Under the pieces are notes generated by a model. The model was not told where the DNA came from. It searched no databases and was given only the letters and a program-made list of their open reading frames with translations. 5,630 bases of DNA from assembly GCA_021205485.1 (NCBI GenBank), contig JAJPXK010000014.1:2602-8231 (forward strand). The letters are read 5' to 3'. Each line of letters starts with the position of its first letter. The first letter of the stretch is position 1. The DNA is from Clostridia bacterium (GTDB taxonomy: Bacteria; Bacillota; Clostridia; Christensenellales; Borkfalkiaceae). Position numbers and translations under genes: made by a program. Shown in pieces: positions 5,031 to 5,630 of the stretch.

Positions 5031-5594
5031 TTACTCTGCTGTTACGGCGACCTGAGCGAAGCGTATCACTTTGGCCCCCGAACGGTAACCCTTCTTTAAT
5101 ATGTGTTTGACAGTGTTAGCGGCCTCGCCCTCTTCGCAGGGAACGTTCATCACCGCCTCGGCGACGCTTTCGTCAAAGGGGTCGCCCTCTTTAAGTTCAA
5201 TCTCGTGCACGTCCATAGACGCCAGGATAGAATTGAAGTTCTTTATAACCTTGTCTATGCCCGCCCTGGTGGCCTCGTCAGAAGTTGAATCCATCGCCCA
5301 GCCGAACGTGTCAGAAACGGGAAGAAGCTTTAAAACAGCTTCGGCTTTGCAGTCGGCGTACGCCTGCGATACGCTCGCCGCGTTGCGTTTGCGGTAGTTG
5401 TCGTACTCTGCCGAAACGGAGTACCACTTGCGTTTGTAATCTTCTGCGGCCGCCTGAGCTTTTTCAAGTTCGGTAGGTTCGGCGGGCTTATCTTCCGCCG
5501 CCTCTTCCTTTACATCTTTCTTAACCTCTTCGGCGGGCTGCTCATTTTCGGAAGCTTCGGCTTCCTGCTTGTTCTTTTTTTGTTTCTCGGACAT
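5031..5594 (-). CDS. grpE: Nucleotide exchange factor GrpE
   Basis: GrpE is a dimer that opens the DnaK nucleotide-binding domain to release ADP and so frees the client. It may also act as a heat sensor. The 187-aa length is typical. Residues 1-40 are charged and probably disordered. A long helix runs about 41-100 and contains the hallmark EYDNYRKRN (63-71) and LLPVSD (90-95). The helical bundle continues to about 130. The beta domain (131-185) holds GDPFDESVAEAVMNV and ends with KKGYRSGAKVIRFAQV. Three usually conserved spots differ: the LDNLERAL-like stretch reads SDTFGWAM (94-101), the His of HEAV is Ala (A145), and the Pro of VIRPA is Phe (F179). AAAGGA lies 8 nt before the ATG. It is upstream of dnaK on the same strand. 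Only 36 bp upstream are visible, so the operon promoter or a preceding gene such as hrcA cannot be seen. Confidence 0.95.
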   Translation of the reverse strand: MSEKQKKNKQEAEASENEQPAEEVKKDVKEEAAEDKPAEPTELEKAQAAAEDYKRKWYSVSAEYDNYRKRNAASVSQAYADCKAEAVLKLLPVSDTFGWAMDSTSDEATRAGIDKVIKNFNSILASMDVHEIELKEGDPFDESVAEAVMNVPCEEGEAANTVKHILKKGYRSGAKVIRFAQVAVTAE

Positions 5595-5630
5595 TTTTTA
5601 CATCCTTTCGTTTTGTTTACAATATTAATA

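Overview
The window is a housekeeping stretch of a low-to-moderate GC Firmicute, most likely an anaerobic gut-type Clostridia. Three things point there. DnaK is 602 aa and lacks the insertion that proteobacterial DnaKs carry in the nucleotide-binding domain. The chaperone order is grpE-dnaK-dnaJ. The citrate synthase has an N-terminal region of the kind I associate with clostridial members of the family. The species cannot be named from this sequence. Coding regions look moderate in GC, and the gaps between genes are AT-rich.

Layout. At the left edge (1-171) two vegetative promoters stand back to back, each a perfect TTGACA, a 17-bp spacer and TAAAAT. One fires left into a gene outside the window. 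The other fires right into a citrate synthase gene (172-1551, +) that starts with TTG. This gene converges on dnaJ across a 76-bp gap that holds one terminator per strand. dnaJ (1628-2770), dnaK (3121-4929) and grpE (5031-5594) all lie on the minus strand, transcribed grpE, dnaK, dnaJ, and continue an operon whose front end (possibly hrcA and its operator) lies beyond the right edge.

The proteins form the complete Hsp70 cycle: DnaJ delivers clients and triggers ATP hydrolysis, DnaK holds the client, and GrpE releases ADP. The citrate synthase is metabolically unrelated and simply neighbours the locus.

The least ordinary part is the non-coding DNA. The 350-bp dnaK-dnaJ gap holds two hairpins after dnaK, a promoter candidate for dnaJ overlapped by a 9-bp inverted repeat, and a structured leader of about 170 nt. 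A 45-nt inverted repeat also lies between grpE and dnaK. I found no CIRCE operator in any visible gap. Smaller oddities are a 4-residue tandem repeat in the DnaK tail and substitutions at usually conserved positions of DnaJ and GrpE. I see no mobile element, CRISPR array, tRNA or rRNA, and no convincing new multigene system.
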